This document shows, piece by piece, positions 1-8,928 of a DNA stretch of 64,000 bases (position 1 is its first letter; every line of letters begins with the position of its first letter). This DNA is from Bifidobacterium olomucense (GTDB lineage Bacteria > Actinomycetota > Actinomycetes > Actinomycetales > Bifidobacteriaceae), in NCBI RefSeq assembly GCF_012932375.1, contig NZ_JAAIIG010000007.1:1-64000 (forward strand). The letters run 5' to 3'. The notes under the pieces are model-generated. The model was not told the DNA's origin, did not search any database, and was given only the letters and a program-made list of their open reading frames with translations. The position numbers were made by a program, and so were the translations under genes.

Positions 1-49
1 CGCCCCCTCAACCCGCCCCAGCGACGCGACACGCGGAACGATCTGCGAG

Positions 50-77
50 TTGCATTTATTTAATACGGGTATATTAT
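50..77 (+). promoter_or_regulatory. Candidate promoter of the tRNA-Asn gene
   Basis: A TTGCAT box (50-55) and a TATTAT box (72-77) are separated by 16 bases in an AT-rich patch. The -10 box lies 38 bases upstream of the mature tRNA start, which fits a short 5' leader. Assignment is by consensus only. Confidence 0.45.
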
Positions 78-115
78 TTATTTCTTGTGCGAGAGAGCAA
101 TCTCACACATACCAT

Positions 116-191
<76 letters not shown>

Positions 192-194
192 CAC

Positions 195-225
195 AAACCT
201 CGGATTCCAATCCGAGGTTTTTTCG
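195..225 (+). terminator. Rho-independent terminator of tRNA-Asn
   Basis: A perfect 10-bp stem AAACCTCGGA / TCCGAGGTTT with a 6-nt loop runs directly into a T tract (218-223), immediately after the tRNA. Confidence 0.9.
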
Positions 226-435
226 TTTCACTCGATACGCCGAGTTTCGTCCCGCGTATGACATGCCAATATACTGCGCCGTGCAAGCCCGATTCGCAAC
301 TTCCTCAATCCGGGACCGGCAACACTCGCCATACGGCTCTGCCTCATAGATACGAGAGCTATGCCGAGAACCATGAGGCACACGTCCTCGGTAAAATTTT
401 ACCGGGGCTCGACCGACGCATTTATAGTGGAGTGC

Positions 436-1803
436 ATGACTACTGCAACAGGTTATTCATCAGCTTCAGGAGCGCCGACCGCGGCGTCGCTGGCTTCAGC
501 CGGATTAGGCAACGGTCAGCAGCCCACCGGCTGGGAGCAGGTGGGCGCGCAATCGGTCTCTCCTCGCCCGGCCGCCCAATTGCCGCAGCGTGCCGCGGAA
601 ACCACCGCGCAGAACCCTTGGCCTGTCAGCGTATTGAGCGAGAAGTTCTATGGAGCCGTTGAACGGTGGCCAGCCGCTTGGGTCACCGGCCAGATCACGC
701 AGATCAATACGCGCCGCGCAGGTTCGGCATATATCACGCTTCGCGATGATTTTGAAGACATCGCCATGGAGGTCAATGGATTCGGCCGATTCGCCGCCGC
801 CGCCAGCCAATTTGTTCAAGGCGACCGAGTGGTCATTCACGGCAAAGCCAACCTGTGGATGAAGCGGACGTCGCTGTCGCTACGAGGAGACGCCATTCTC
901 AAAGTCGGCTCCGGCGGTAGTCTCAAGGCCATGATTGATGAGTTGCGCAAGCGGCTCAAAGGCGAAGGACTGTTCGATCAGGAGCACAAGCTCGCCTTAC
1001 CGGAATTTCCCAAAACCATCGGACTGATATGCGCTCCACAGGCTCGTGCTGAGGGCGATGTCATCACCAATGTGAATCTGCGTTGGCCCACCGTAACATT
1101 TAAGGTGGCGCATGTACATGTTCAGGGAGAGCAATGCCCCGGTGAAGTGGTGCAAGCTATCAAACAACTGGACGCCGATACGGATGTTGATGTGATTATC
1201 GTGGCGCGCGGCGGCGGTTCGTTCGAAGATCTTATCGGTTTTTCAGACGAGCAAGTGGTGCGCGCCGCCTATGCCTGTACCACTCCCCTAGTCTCCGCCA
1301 TCGGGCATGAAGACGATTGGACACTTCTGGATCTGGTGGCTGATTTGCGTGCCTCGACACCCACGGACGCAGCCAAACGAGTGGTTCCCGACGTCAATGA
1401 GCAGTCGCAATTGATAGAAGGAGCAATCGATCGCATGCGTCTGCGCGTAAGGTCGCGCGTGGAGAATGAGATTCGTCTGGTTGAAGGCTATGCGAATCGT
1501 CCGAGTCTGACTCAGCCGCACACCATGATCGAGCCGCATCAGCGAGTGATCGATGATGCCCTGCAACGGCTCGATATCGGTTTGCGACGTATCGTGGACG
1601 ATGCACAGCTCACTATAGAAAAAGCCCATGCTTCGCTGACCGCGCTCAGTCCTCAGTCCACGCTCGACAGAGGCTATGCAGTGGTGCAGTCAGCCGACGG
1701 CCATGTGTTGGATGACGCTTCGCAGGTCAATGACGGAGACGATATCACCGTCACGTTGAAGAGGGGCGTCATCACGGCAACCACCACATCCGCGACAGCG
1801 TAA
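436..1803 (+). CDS. xseA: Exodeoxyribonuclease VII large subunit
   Basis: This is the catalytic subunit of exonuclease VII, which degrades single-stranded DNA in both directions in repair. The N-terminal OB-fold starts near residue 60 (WPVSVLSEKFYGAVE). The conserved nuclease core follows with GLICAPQARAEGDV and the signature VARGGGSFEDLIGFSDE, then the STPTDAAK motif and a long helical C-terminal region ending in STLDRGYAVV. The frame is open from an ATG at 361, but the ATG at 436 gives 455 aa, closer to family size, and has a weak GTGGAG ahead of it; the residues before it look non-conserved. xseB follows 48 bases downstream, so the two subunits are probably co-transcribed. Confidence 0.95.
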   Translation: MTTATGYSSASGAPTAASLASAGLGNGQQPTGWEQVGAQSVSPRPAAQLPQRAAETTAQNPWPVSVLSEKFYGAVERWPAAWVTGQITQINTRRAGSAYITLRDDFEDIAMEVNGFGRFAAAASQFVQGDRVVIHGKANLWMKRTSLSLRGDAILKVGSGGSLKAMIDELRKRLKGEGLFDQEHKLALPEFPKTIGLICAPQARAEGDVITNVNLRWPTVTFKVAHVHVQGEQCPGEVVQAIKQLDADTDVDVIIVARGGGSFEDLIGFSDEQVVRAAYACTTPLVSAIGHEDDWTLLDLVADLRASTPTDAAKRVVPDVNEQSQLIEGAIDRMRLRVRSRVENEIRLVEGYANRPSLTQPHTMIEPHQRVIDDALQRLDIGLRRIVDDAQLTIEKAHASLTALSPQSTLDRGYAVVQSADGHVLDDASQVNDGDDITVTLKRGVITATTTSATA

Positions 1804-1851
1804 ACGTCATACATTATTCAACCATCGATACCGTTTATAAAGGAGAATCTC

Positions 1852-2160
1852 ATGACCAATACCGACACCGAAACGAACGCAGCAACCACCACGCCAGCAT
1901 CCTCCCTTACTGACAAAGAACGTGAACTCATCGCACAGATGCCGTACGAAGAAGCCCGCGACAAGCTTATTCAGGCGGTGCAGGCTCTGGAAACCGGCGG
2001 ATTGAATCTTGACCAGTCGATGCGTCAGTGGGAAATTGGCGAAGCTTTGGCCAAGCGAGCTCAGAGGCTGCTCAACGAGGTGCGAGCCAAGCTTGATCAG
2101 GCACAGGCCGATCAAGCGGCCAATCAGGCTACGGCGGGAACTCAGTCCAATTTGGACTGA
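1852..2160 (+). CDS. xseB: Exodeoxyribonuclease VII small subunit
   Basis: This is the 102-aa partner that binds the helical C-terminal region of XseA. The diagnostic core is MPYEEARDKLIQAVQALETGG followed closely by LDQSMRQWEIGEALAKR, within the expected two-helix XseB fold. A strong AAGGAG sits 7 bases before the ATG. The C-terminal tail after about residue 85 is Ala/Gln-rich. The last codons overlap a 35-bp sequence that is repeated downstream (2234-2268), so the tail may have been altered by that duplication. Confidence 0.95.
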   Translation: MTNTDTETNAATTTPASSLTDKERELIAQMPYEEARDKLIQAVQALETGGLNLDQSMRQWEIGEALAKRAQRLLNEVRAKLDQAQADQAANQATAGTQSNLD

Positions 2161-2268
2161 GTTCCCCTTCGCGGCACAGCCGCTCACCTCACCTACAGGC
2201 AGTCCACCGGACTGCCCGCCTCACGGCTCAGCCCAGTCCAATCTGGACTGAGTTCCCCTTCGCGGCAC
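2143..2268 (+). repeat. Duplicated 35-bp segment with three related small hairpins at the xseB 3' end
   Basis: Positions 2143-2177 and 2234-2268 are identical except for one base, and the first copy contains the xseB stop codon. Each copy starts with the small palindrome CAGTCC-N5-GGACTG. A third hairpin with the same CAGTCC/GGACTG stem and a 3-nt loop lies between them (about 2200-2216). Confidence 0.8.
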
Positions 2269-2290
2269 GGGTAGTTTCTTTGCCTGATAT

Positions 2291-2340
2291 GTCAGTGGGT
2301 TCTACACGCCGACTACGACGGTAGAACCCACTGACTTTAT
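2291..2340. terminator. Bidirectional terminator between xseB and the acyl-CoA synthetase gene
   Basis: A perfect 15-bp inverted repeat (GTCAGTGGGTTCTAC at 2291-2305, reverse complement at 2321-2335) is followed on the plus strand by TTTATT. It lies between two converging genes and could stop transcription from both sides. Confidence 0.8.
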
Positions 2341-2352
2341 TGGCATGCTTGG

Positions 2353-4233
2353 CTACTTTTTCAGCGGCACATAGATCACGGTATCGATCAGCTCCTGATA
2401 GTGCTTGACAATCTGTGCGCGGCGGGTCTTGAGACTTGGAGTCAGCATGCCATTGGCCTCGGTGAACTCATCCGCCAAAATCTCGAACTTACGAATGGAT
2501 TCAGCGCGAGACACACCCTCATTGGCAGCATTCACCGCACGCTCCACCTCGGCATGCACAATGGCATTCCGAGATAGCGCAGCCAAGTCAGGTTCCGGCT
2601 TGGCTCCCTGCGATTCCAGCCATGCGTTGGCGTCCGCCAAATCCAGAGTGATCAAAGCAGCAACGAACGGCTTCTTGTCACCGATCACCAGACACTGATT
2701 GACTACGGGAGAAGTCATCACGGAGGCCTCCAGCAGCCCGGGCGAAACATTCTTGCCGCCCGCGGTAATGATCAGATCCTTCTTACGGCCGGTGATGGAA
2801 ATGAAGCCGTCCTCGTCGATGTCACCAAGATCGCCGGTATGCAGCCAGCCATCGGTAATCTGCTGAGCGGTGACCTCAGGATTATTGTGGTAGCCCTTGC
2901 ACACCAGAGGCCCCTTGACCACCAATTCACCGTCTTCGGCAATACCTGCGGTGATGCCGCACATCGGCATGCCAATCGTACCGATGCGATTATCCTCCGG
3001 CAAACTCACGCACACCGGGCCGCAGGTTTCGGTCATGCCATAGCCTTCAAGCACCGGCATACCGATACCGTTGAAGAAGTGCGACAATTCGGAATCCATC
3101 GGAGCGCCACCGGTGATGGCGAAGTCGGCGTTCGGCCCGAAAATCGTACGAATCTTCTTATACACCACCTGCTCATAGAAAGCATGAGCGATTCGACCGC
3201 CCAAGGGCAGTTTCTCTCCACGCTGTTCGGCACGGGACCATGCGCGTGCATTCTCAGCGGCACGGGCGAACATCTTGCCAGCGAAGCCGCTTCCGGCTCG
3301 TTGCGAGGCGGCGTTATACACCTTCTCATACACTCGCGGCACGGCAAGCAATAGCGTAGGACCGAAGGTTTCGAAATCCTTGACCATGGTCTTCATATTT
3401 GAGCTCAATGCCAAGGTAATCGTACCGGCGAAGCTGAAGAATTCCATGAACCGCGCAAACACATGACTCAACGGCAGGAACAGCAGCAAACGACGATCCG
3501 GCCAAGCGCCTGCACGCGGCATATACTGCAATGCCGAAAGCACAAGGAACGCGAAATTGCGATGAGTGAGCTCCACACCCTTAGGCGTTCCGGTGGAGCC
3601 TGAAGTATAGACGATAGTGGCCAGATCATCACCGTGGGAGGCGTTTTTGTATTCCCGGAATTCGGCGTCGGTCACGCTTGCGCCATAGGCGGTGATGGCA
3701 TCGAGACCACCGGCTTCAATGACGAACACATTGCGCAGCGTGGGCACTTCATCACGCACGGATTCGATTTTGTCACGCTGGCCATCGTCTTCGGCAATGG
3801 CGATGGTCACTTGGGCATCATTGAAGATCCAGCTGACCTGGCTGGCAGAGTTCGTTTCGTAGACCGGTACGGTGAGCGCGCCGATGGACATGATGGCCAT
3901 ATCCAGCGCGGTCCACTCCCAACGGGTATGGGAGACGATGGATACCGCGTCGCCTTTCTTCACGCCGAGTCCGATCAGCCCCTTCGCCAAACCGATCACC
4001 ATATCACGGAACACTTGAGCACTGTATGGCCGCCAAGTGCCATCCTCGCCCTTGACTTCGATCATCGAGCCTTCAGGATCGCGTTTGGCGCGCCGATCAA
4101 GCAAATCAAACAGATTGATGTCACTGTCAATCGGCTCTTTGACGGGATTAGTGAACTGTTTGACGATGGTGGTGTCATTGTGTGCCACGTCAGCGTTGTT
4201 TTCGGTCATACTCCTATGTAACTCCAATGACAT
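2353..4233 (-). CDS. Long-chain acyl-CoA synthetase (AMP-binding)
   Basis: This is an adenylate-forming ligase that activates fatty acids to acyl-CoA via acyl-AMP, probably at the membrane. The P-loop IVYTSGSTGTPKGVE lies near residue 210, followed by GYGMTETCGP, GWLHTGDLGDIDEDG and GRKKDLIITAGGKNVSP, which is the complete ANL set including the C-terminal catalytic lysine region. At 626 aa it matches FadD15-type actinobacterial synthetases. The ATG at 4233 was chosen because GAGGAA precedes it at good spacing; a TTG at 4254 and an ATG at 4209 are alternatives. The exact chain-length preference cannot be read from sequence. Confidence 0.92.
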   Translation of the reverse strand: MSLELHRSMTENNADVAHNDTTIVKQFTNPVKEPIDSDINLFDLLDRRAKRDPEGSMIEVKGEDGTWRPYSAQVFRDMVIGLAKGLIGLGVKKGDAVSIVSHTRWEWTALDMAIMSIGALTVPVYETNSASQVSWIFNDAQVTIAIAEDDGQRDKIESVRDEVPTLRNVFVIEAGGLDAITAYGASVTDAEFREYKNASHGDDLATIVYTSGSTGTPKGVELTHRNFAFLVLSALQYMPRAGAWPDRRLLLFLPLSHVFARFMEFFSFAGTITLALSSNMKTMVKDFETFGPTLLLAVPRVYEKVYNAASQRAGSGFAGKMFARAAENARAWSRAEQRGEKLPLGGRIAHAFYEQVVYKKIRTIFGPNADFAITGGAPMDSELSHFFNGIGMPVLEGYGMTETCGPVCVSLPEDNRIGTIGMPMCGITAGIAEDGELVVKGPLVCKGYHNNPEVTAQQITDGWLHTGDLGDIDEDGFISITGRKKDLIITAGGKNVSPGLLEASVMTSPVVNQCLVIGDKKPFVAALITLDLADANAWLESQGAKPEPDLAALSRNAIVHAEVERAVNAANEGVSRAESIRKFEILADEFTEANGMLTPSLKTRRAQIVKHYQELIDTVIYVPLKK

Positions 4234-4291
4234 TACAAATTCCTCATTCCCCAAGCATACTGAGGCAACGAGTCAGCATCAGCCGATGCAA

Positions 4292-4339
4292 AAAGACTGG
4301 GGTGACTCAAAGGAATGCAATTCCCTCAAGTCACCCCAG
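4292..4339 (-). terminator. Terminator of the alpha-xylosidase operon
   Basis: On the minus strand an 11-bp perfect stem (CTGGGGTGACT / AGTCACCCCAG, 4329-4339 with 4297-4307) is followed by TCTTTTT. It lies just after the last gene of the operon. Confidence 0.88.
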
Positions 4340-4446
4340 CCGGTTTCACCGATGGCCCCGCGAGCGGGGACGGAATGGACGAGCAATCATTCGTGCCAAG
4401 CTCAACGAACCTGAACGAATGCGCTCATGGCACTGGTATCGTGCGT

Positions 4447-6858
4447 TCACAGCACCACAGTGCCGTTTTCTGCCTTGACGACTTCGCCGTTGACACCCAG
4501 ACGAGCGGAGAACGGACGACCATCCGAGCTCGTCACTTCGACACCGGCATCGGTGCGGCGAGCGGTGAAGGTCACGGACGAACCGTCAATCTCGCTGACG
4601 ACCGCTTCTCCGGACTCGACGTCCGCCAAGAACACGGAGACCAGTGCATCAGTACCGTAGACACGGTCCGGCTTGGTTTCGCCCGGGTTGGTGACGATAA
4701 CGGAACCATCGCGCACCCACAGCGGGATGGAATCGTAGCCGTGGGTTTCGTTGCGCCACACGCCACCCTTGGCCTGTTCGCCGGTGAACCAGTTGGTCCA
4801 CACGCCTTCGGGCAGGTAGTAGGACACTTCGCCGGAGTAGGTGAACACCGGAGCCACCAGGAACGACGGACCAAACATGTACTGGCGATCCAAGGTACGG
4901 CAAGCCTGATCATCCGGGAATTCCACGAACATCGAGCGCATGACCGGAGTACCGTTGAGGTGCGGCTGCAGGCCGAGCTGGTAGACATACGGCATGAGTT
5001 CGAGCTTGAGCTTGGTGAACTGACGCACCACGTCCACTGCGGTCTGGCCGGGAACAAGCTTCACGCCGTTCTTCTCGTCTTCCTGATCGAACAGCCACGG
5101 CACACGGTACACGGTGGAACCATGCAGACGGGAGTGGGAGCCGAGCATGCCGAATGCCACCCAGCGCTTGTACACGGCCGGATCCGGGAAGGCGCCTTCG
5201 AAGCCGCCGATGTCATGGCTCCAGAAGCCGAAGCCGGAGGAGGTCAGGGACAGGCCGGCGCGCAGGGACTGTGCCATGCCGTTGAAGGTGGACTCGCAGT
5301 CACCACCCCAGTGCACAGGCTGCTGCTGACCGCCGACGGTGGCCGAACGGGCGTAGAGGCAGGCATTGCCCTTGCCGTAGGTTTCCTCAATGGCTTCAAA
5401 CACTGCCTGGTTGTACAGCTGCGTATACCAGTTGTGCATGGAAAGCTTCGGGGAGCCATCGTACCAGACCACATCGCGCGGGATGCGCTCGCCGAAATCG
5501 GTCTTGATGGCGTCCACACCCTGGCTCAGCAGGTGCTTGACCTTGTCCTTGAACCACTCGCGGGCCTCAGGGTTGGTGAAGTCCACCAAGCCCATGCCAG
5601 CCTGCCAGAAATCGGTCTGCCAGACTTCGCCGTTGGCCTTCTTGACCAGGTAGCCCTTCTCCTTGCCTTCCTTGAACATCTCGCCACGCTGGCCGATGTA
5701 CGGGTTGATCCAGGCGCAGATATGCAGACCCTTGTCTTCGTGCAGACGCTTCAGCGTGGATTCGATGTCGCCGAAGAAACGCTTGTCCCACTCGAAATCG
5801 CACCAATGGAACTCACGCATCCAATAGCAGTCGTAGTGGAAGGCGGCCAGAGGAATATCTCGCTCGGCCATGCCGTCGATGAAGGAGTTGATGGTCTTCT
5901 CATCGTACTTGGTGGTGAACGAGGTGGTCAGCCACAGACCGTAGCTCCAAGCCGGAACGTTGGCCGGACGGCCGACGAGCTTGGTGTAGCGGTCGAGGAT
6001 CTGCTTCGGCGTCGGGCCGTAGATCACGCAGAAGTCCACTGCTTCGCCCGGCACGGAGAACTGCACGGCTTCGGTGTTTTCGGAACCGATTTCGAAGGAG
6101 ACATGGCCACGGTTGTTCACCAGCACGCCATAGCCGTTGGAGGTCATGTAGAACGGGATGTCCTTGTATCCCTGCTCGGATGCGGTACCACCGTCCTCGT
6201 TCCAGATGTCCACGGTCTGGCCGTTCTTGACATAGGCGCTGAAGCGCTCGCCCAAACCGTACACGTTCTCGCCAACACCCAGATGCAGCTGGATGGAGGT
6301 GAAGACATCGGACTCATCATAAGCGGAGCCGTCCATGGTCACGCCGAACTCGCCGACCGGCTGTGCCGTGACGTTGGAGCCGGGAGACAGCTTGAAATGT
6401 CCCAGAGACTTTCCGGCGGATTCAGTGAGCACCTTGCCGTCTTCGCCGATGAAGGTGAGGTTCCAAGGAGAGCCCTTGACGACCTTGGCGGTAAGGCCAC
6501 CGGTGGTCAGCGTGACGTCGGCGCCGTTTTCGCCGACTTCGCCATCGCCGTTGCCGTGTGCGGCTACAGTCACATAGTCGCGACCGCCGACCTTATCGGC
6601 GTTCAGCGGGAATCCCGGGTACTCAGTGGCACCTTGCCAATGCTCGGCGCGTACACGAATCACGCCCTCCGCCGGAGAGGTGATGTCTACATTGAATGTG
6701 GGAAGGTTCAGGGTATCGTAACGGCCACGGACCACTGAAGTGGGGGCGAGCACGTTAAGGGATTCAGTTGAGGAGTCTGCGGCCAACTCATAGGCTTCGC
6801 GCGCGTAGAGGGCGTCGATGCCGTCGCGAATCATCCAGTAACCGTTGGTGAACTTCAT
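4447..6858 (-). CDS. yicI: GH31 alpha-xylosidase (YicI type)
   Basis: This is a cytoplasmic retaining glycosidase that removes non-reducing alpha-xylosyl residues, for example from xyloglucan-derived isoprimeverose. The start MKFTNGYWMIRDG matches the YicI N-terminus, AAGGAG precedes it at good spacing, and the 803-aa length is close to family size. The nucleophile motif IKTDFGERIP (Asp) lies near residue 450 and the acid/base region FGFWSHDIGGFEG near residue 520. There is no signal peptide, so the substrate must be imported, consistent with the three ABC genes immediately upstream in the same operon. Activity on other alpha-glycosides cannot be excluded. Confidence 0.92.
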   Translation of the reverse strand: MKFTNGYWMIRDGIDALYAREAYELAADSSTESLNVLAPTSVVRGRYDTLNLPTFNVDITSPAEGVIRVRAEHWQGATEYPGFPLNADKVGGRDYVTVAAHGNGDGEVGENGADVTLTTGGLTAKVVKGSPWNLTFIGEDGKVLTESAGKSLGHFKLSPGSNVTAQPVGEFGVTMDGSAYDESDVFTSIQLHLGVGENVYGLGERFSAYVKNGQTVDIWNEDGGTASEQGYKDIPFYMTSNGYGVLVNNRGHVSFEIGSENTEAVQFSVPGEAVDFCVIYGPTPKQILDRYTKLVGRPANVPAWSYGLWLTTSFTTKYDEKTINSFIDGMAERDIPLAAFHYDCYWMREFHWCDFEWDKRFFGDIESTLKRLHEDKGLHICAWINPYIGQRGEMFKEGKEKGYLVKKANGEVWQTDFWQAGMGLVDFTNPEAREWFKDKVKHLLSQGVDAIKTDFGERIPRDVVWYDGSPKLSMHNWYTQLYNQAVFEAIEETYGKGNACLYARSATVGGQQQPVHWGGDCESTFNGMAQSLRAGLSLTSSGFGFWSHDIGGFEGAFPDPAVYKRWVAFGMLGSHSRLHGSTVYRVPWLFDQEDEKNGVKLVPGQTAVDVVRQFTKLKLELMPYVYQLGLQPHLNGTPVMRSMFVEFPDDQACRTLDRQYMFGPSFLVAPVFTYSGEVSYYLPEGVWTNWFTGEQAKGGVWRNETHGYDSIPLWVRDGSVIVTNPGETKPDRVYGTDALVSVFLADVESGEAVVSEIDGSSVTFTARRTDAGVEVTSSDGRPFSARLGVNGEVVKAENGTVVL

Positions 6859-6881
6859 TGTTGTATTGCTCCTTGTTGGGA

Positions 6882-6926
6882 GATTCGGTTTCGGCCGTCC
6901 ATCCCTTGGGCGGCCGAAACCGAATC
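6882..6926 (-). repeat. Intercistronic 16-bp perfect hairpin before the GH31 gene
   Basis: GATTCGGTTTCGGCCG (6882-6897) and its exact reverse complement (6911-6926) are separated by 13 bases. On the minus strand the hairpin is followed by CAATCTC-free sequence without a U run and then the GH31 ribosome binding site. It is therefore more likely an mRNA-stability or processing element than a terminator. Confidence 0.7.
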
Positions 6927-6969
6927 GTGCATTATTTGTTTGTCCGGATGCCTCTGGCACCCGTTTTCC

Positions 6970-7842
6970 TTACTTCACTGCACCGGTGGTGATGCCGTTG
7001 GACAGTGTCCTCTGGAAGAGCAGGAAGAAGATCAGGGTCGGGACGATACTGATCAGCGATGCGGAGGCCGTGGTGGTCACATCCATCAGACGATCGCCGG
7101 AAAGCGATGCGATGGCGATAGGCACGGTCTGCGACGAGTTGTCGATCAGGAAGGCCATCGGGATCATGTAGTCGTTCCAGGTCCAGATGAAGAAGAAGAC
7201 CAGCATGACAGCCAACGTGGGCTTGGAGATCGGGAAGACGATATCCTTGAGGATCTTCCAGCGGCTGGCGCCGTCGATGGTGGCCGCCTCAAGAATTGCC
7301 TTCGGGAATGTGCCGTACACGGAGGAGAGCAGATAGGTACCGAATGCGGACTGAATCACCGTGAAGATGATCACGATGGACCACGGGTTGTTGTACAGAC
7401 CAATGCCCTTGAACATGATGTACAGCGGGTAGAGCAGGGCTTCCTGCGGCAGCATGTTGGCAAGCATGATCAGCAGGATGATCCAGCGACGGCCCTTGAC
7501 TCGACCAATGCCCAGAGCGAAGGAGTTGAACACGGACAGGGCGACGGCGCAGATTGCCACCACGCCAGAGGTCCAGATGGAGTTCCACACCTTTTCAGGG
7601 AAGTTGACACGGGTCCAGAACTTGATAAAGCCGTCCAGCGTGAATGAGGTAGGCCAGGACAACGGGCCGTTGGCATTGTAATCGGCCGCGGTCTTGAAGG
7701 CGTTCAGGCACAGGACGATGAACGGGAACAGCATCACCACGCCGCCGATGGCCAGCAGTACGATGATCAGCCAGTCGCCCGCGGTACGGTTCTTCTTGAC
7801 TTTAGCGATTTTCTTCAGTTCAGCTGCGCTCATAGTGCTCAT
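6970..7842 (-). CDS. Sugar ABC transporter permease (MalG/CUT1 type)
   Basis: This is one of two membrane subunits of a carbohydrate uptake transporter. It has about six hydrophobic segments, beginning with WLIIVLLAIGGVVMLFPFIV near residue 25. The EAA loop with its conserved glycine is near residue 190 (EAATIDGASRWKILKDIVFP), which contacts the ATPase. The C-terminus NGITTGAVK is typical of MalG homologues. It starts 6 bases after the upstream permease gene, so the two are translationally coupled. No ATPase gene is present in the cluster; a shared MsiK-like ATPase encoded elsewhere is the usual arrangement in this group. Confidence 0.92.
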   Translation of the reverse strand: MSTMSAAELKKIAKVKKNRTAGDWLIIVLLAIGGVVMLFPFIVLCLNAFKTAADYNANGPLSWPTSFTLDGFIKFWTRVNFPEKVWNSIWTSGVVAICAVALSVFNSFALGIGRVKGRRWIILLIMLANMLPQEALLYPLYIMFKGIGLYNNPWSIVIIFTVIQSAFGTYLLSSVYGTFPKAILEAATIDGASRWKILKDIVFPISKPTLAVMLVFFFIWTWNDYMIPMAFLIDNSSQTVPIAIASLSGDRLMDVTTTASASLISIVPTLIFFLLFQRTLSNGITTGAVK

Positions 7843-7848
7843 TTTGAA

Positions 7849-8802
7849 TCACTCTCCGTCCTCGGCTTCGACCTTCTGCTGAAGGTTGGTGAACGCGATG
7901 GCCACGATGATGATGACAATCGTCAATGCAGTTGCGATTGCAGCACCGTAGCCAACCTGCTGCACCTGGAAGAACTGGGTGTAGGAGTAGTACGACGGCA
8001 CGATGGTCTTGGTGCCGGGGCCACCCTTGGTCAGCATGTACACCGGGGCGAACACCTTCAGTGCCGCGATGGTGCAGGTGAGGGCCACCACGAAGATCTC
8101 CGGCTTGATGGACGGAAGCGTGATGGCGAGGAAGCGCTGCCACCAGTTGGCACCATCGAGACCGGCGGCCTCGTAAAGCTCAGGATCGACGCGCTGCAGG
8201 CCGGACATGAAGATGACCAGCGGATAGCCGACCTGAATCCACACCATGATGAGCATGAGGAAGATCAGCGCGGTATCCGGCTTGCCCAGCCAGTCATGTT
8301 GCAGTGATCCCAAGCCTATGGCCTTGAGCACGGAGTTCAGAGCACCGTTCTCGGCACGGAAGATCCAGCCCATGACCAGGGATGCGATGGCGATTGGCAG
8401 CAGCTGCGGGAAGTAGTAGATGGCGCGCATCGTGGATGCGGCCTTGGGACCGAACTTCTTCTGCACCACATCGAAGATCAGCGAGGAAAGGATGAGGCCG
8501 AGCAGAATCGGGATCACCACCATGGCCACGATCATCCAGATCGAGTTGCGGAAGGAGATCCAGAAGGTGTCATCCTTCATCAGTCGGGCCCAGTTCTTGA
8601 GGCCGGCCCAGACCGGGGGCTTGATACCGCGGTAGTTGGTGAAGCTCAGGTAGATGTTCCAGATGCCGGGGACGATGATGATCCAGGTGAGCATCGCCAC
8701 GCCGGGGACAAGATAGAGCCAGAAACGATTCGAGGGGCTGCCCGGAATGCGCGACATTGCGGATTCGTCGGGGCGCTTGGTTTTCTTGGTCTTTGCGTTC
8801 AT
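7849..8802 (-). CDS. Sugar ABC transporter permease (MalF/CUT1 type)
   Basis: This 317-aa inner-membrane permease pairs with the downstream MalG-like subunit. A basic N-terminal tail precedes the first membrane span (WLYLVPGVAMLTWIIIVPG-type). The EAA loop appears as YEAAGLDGANWWQRFLAITLP near residue 235. The substrate is inferred from the GH31 enzyme in the same operon, an alpha-xyloside or related oligosaccharide. A terminator-like hairpin separates it from the binding-protein gene, so it is probably expressed at a lower level than that lipoprotein. Confidence 0.92.
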   Translation of the reverse strand: MNAKTKKTKRPDESAMSRIPGSPSNRFWLYLVPGVAMLTWIIIVPGIWNIYLSFTNYRGIKPPVWAGLKNWARLMKDDTFWISFRNSIWMIVAMVVIPILLGLILSSLIFDVVQKKFGPKAASTMRAIYYFPQLLPIAIASLVMGWIFRAENGALNSVLKAIGLGSLQHDWLGKPDTALIFLMLIMVWIQVGYPLVIFMSGLQRVDPELYEAAGLDGANWWQRFLAITLPSIKPEIFVVALTCTIAALKVFAPVYMLTKGGPGTKTIVPSYYSYTQFFQVQQVGYGAAIATALTIVIIIVAIAFTNLQQKVEAEDGE

Positions 8803-8848
8803 CAGACACTTCCAAACGTAATATCGGTGAAACTGTTTGGGGATGAAA

Positions 8849-8896
8849 AAAGGCGCGCAGAGCGGGAATGAGGAGGAAAAGCGTCCGCGCGCCTTT
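8849..8896 (-). terminator. Attenuating terminator between binding-protein and permease genes
   Basis: On the minus strand AAAGGCGCGC and GCGCGCCTTT form a perfect 10-bp arm pair followed by a run of six T. It sits inside the operon right after the solute-binding-protein gene, a placement that commonly allows only part of the transcripts to continue into the permeases. Confidence 0.78.
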
Positions 8897-8928
8897 ATTC
8901 AATATGGGGAGGAGGGAAAGGTCAGCTG

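Noticed and set aside
4315..6738. Long plus-strand open frame (807 aa) opposite the alpha-xylosidase gene
   Set aside because: It is the antisense shadow of the GH31 gene; its composition is His/Gly/Val-rich with no family motif, and the minus strand encodes a complete enzyme.
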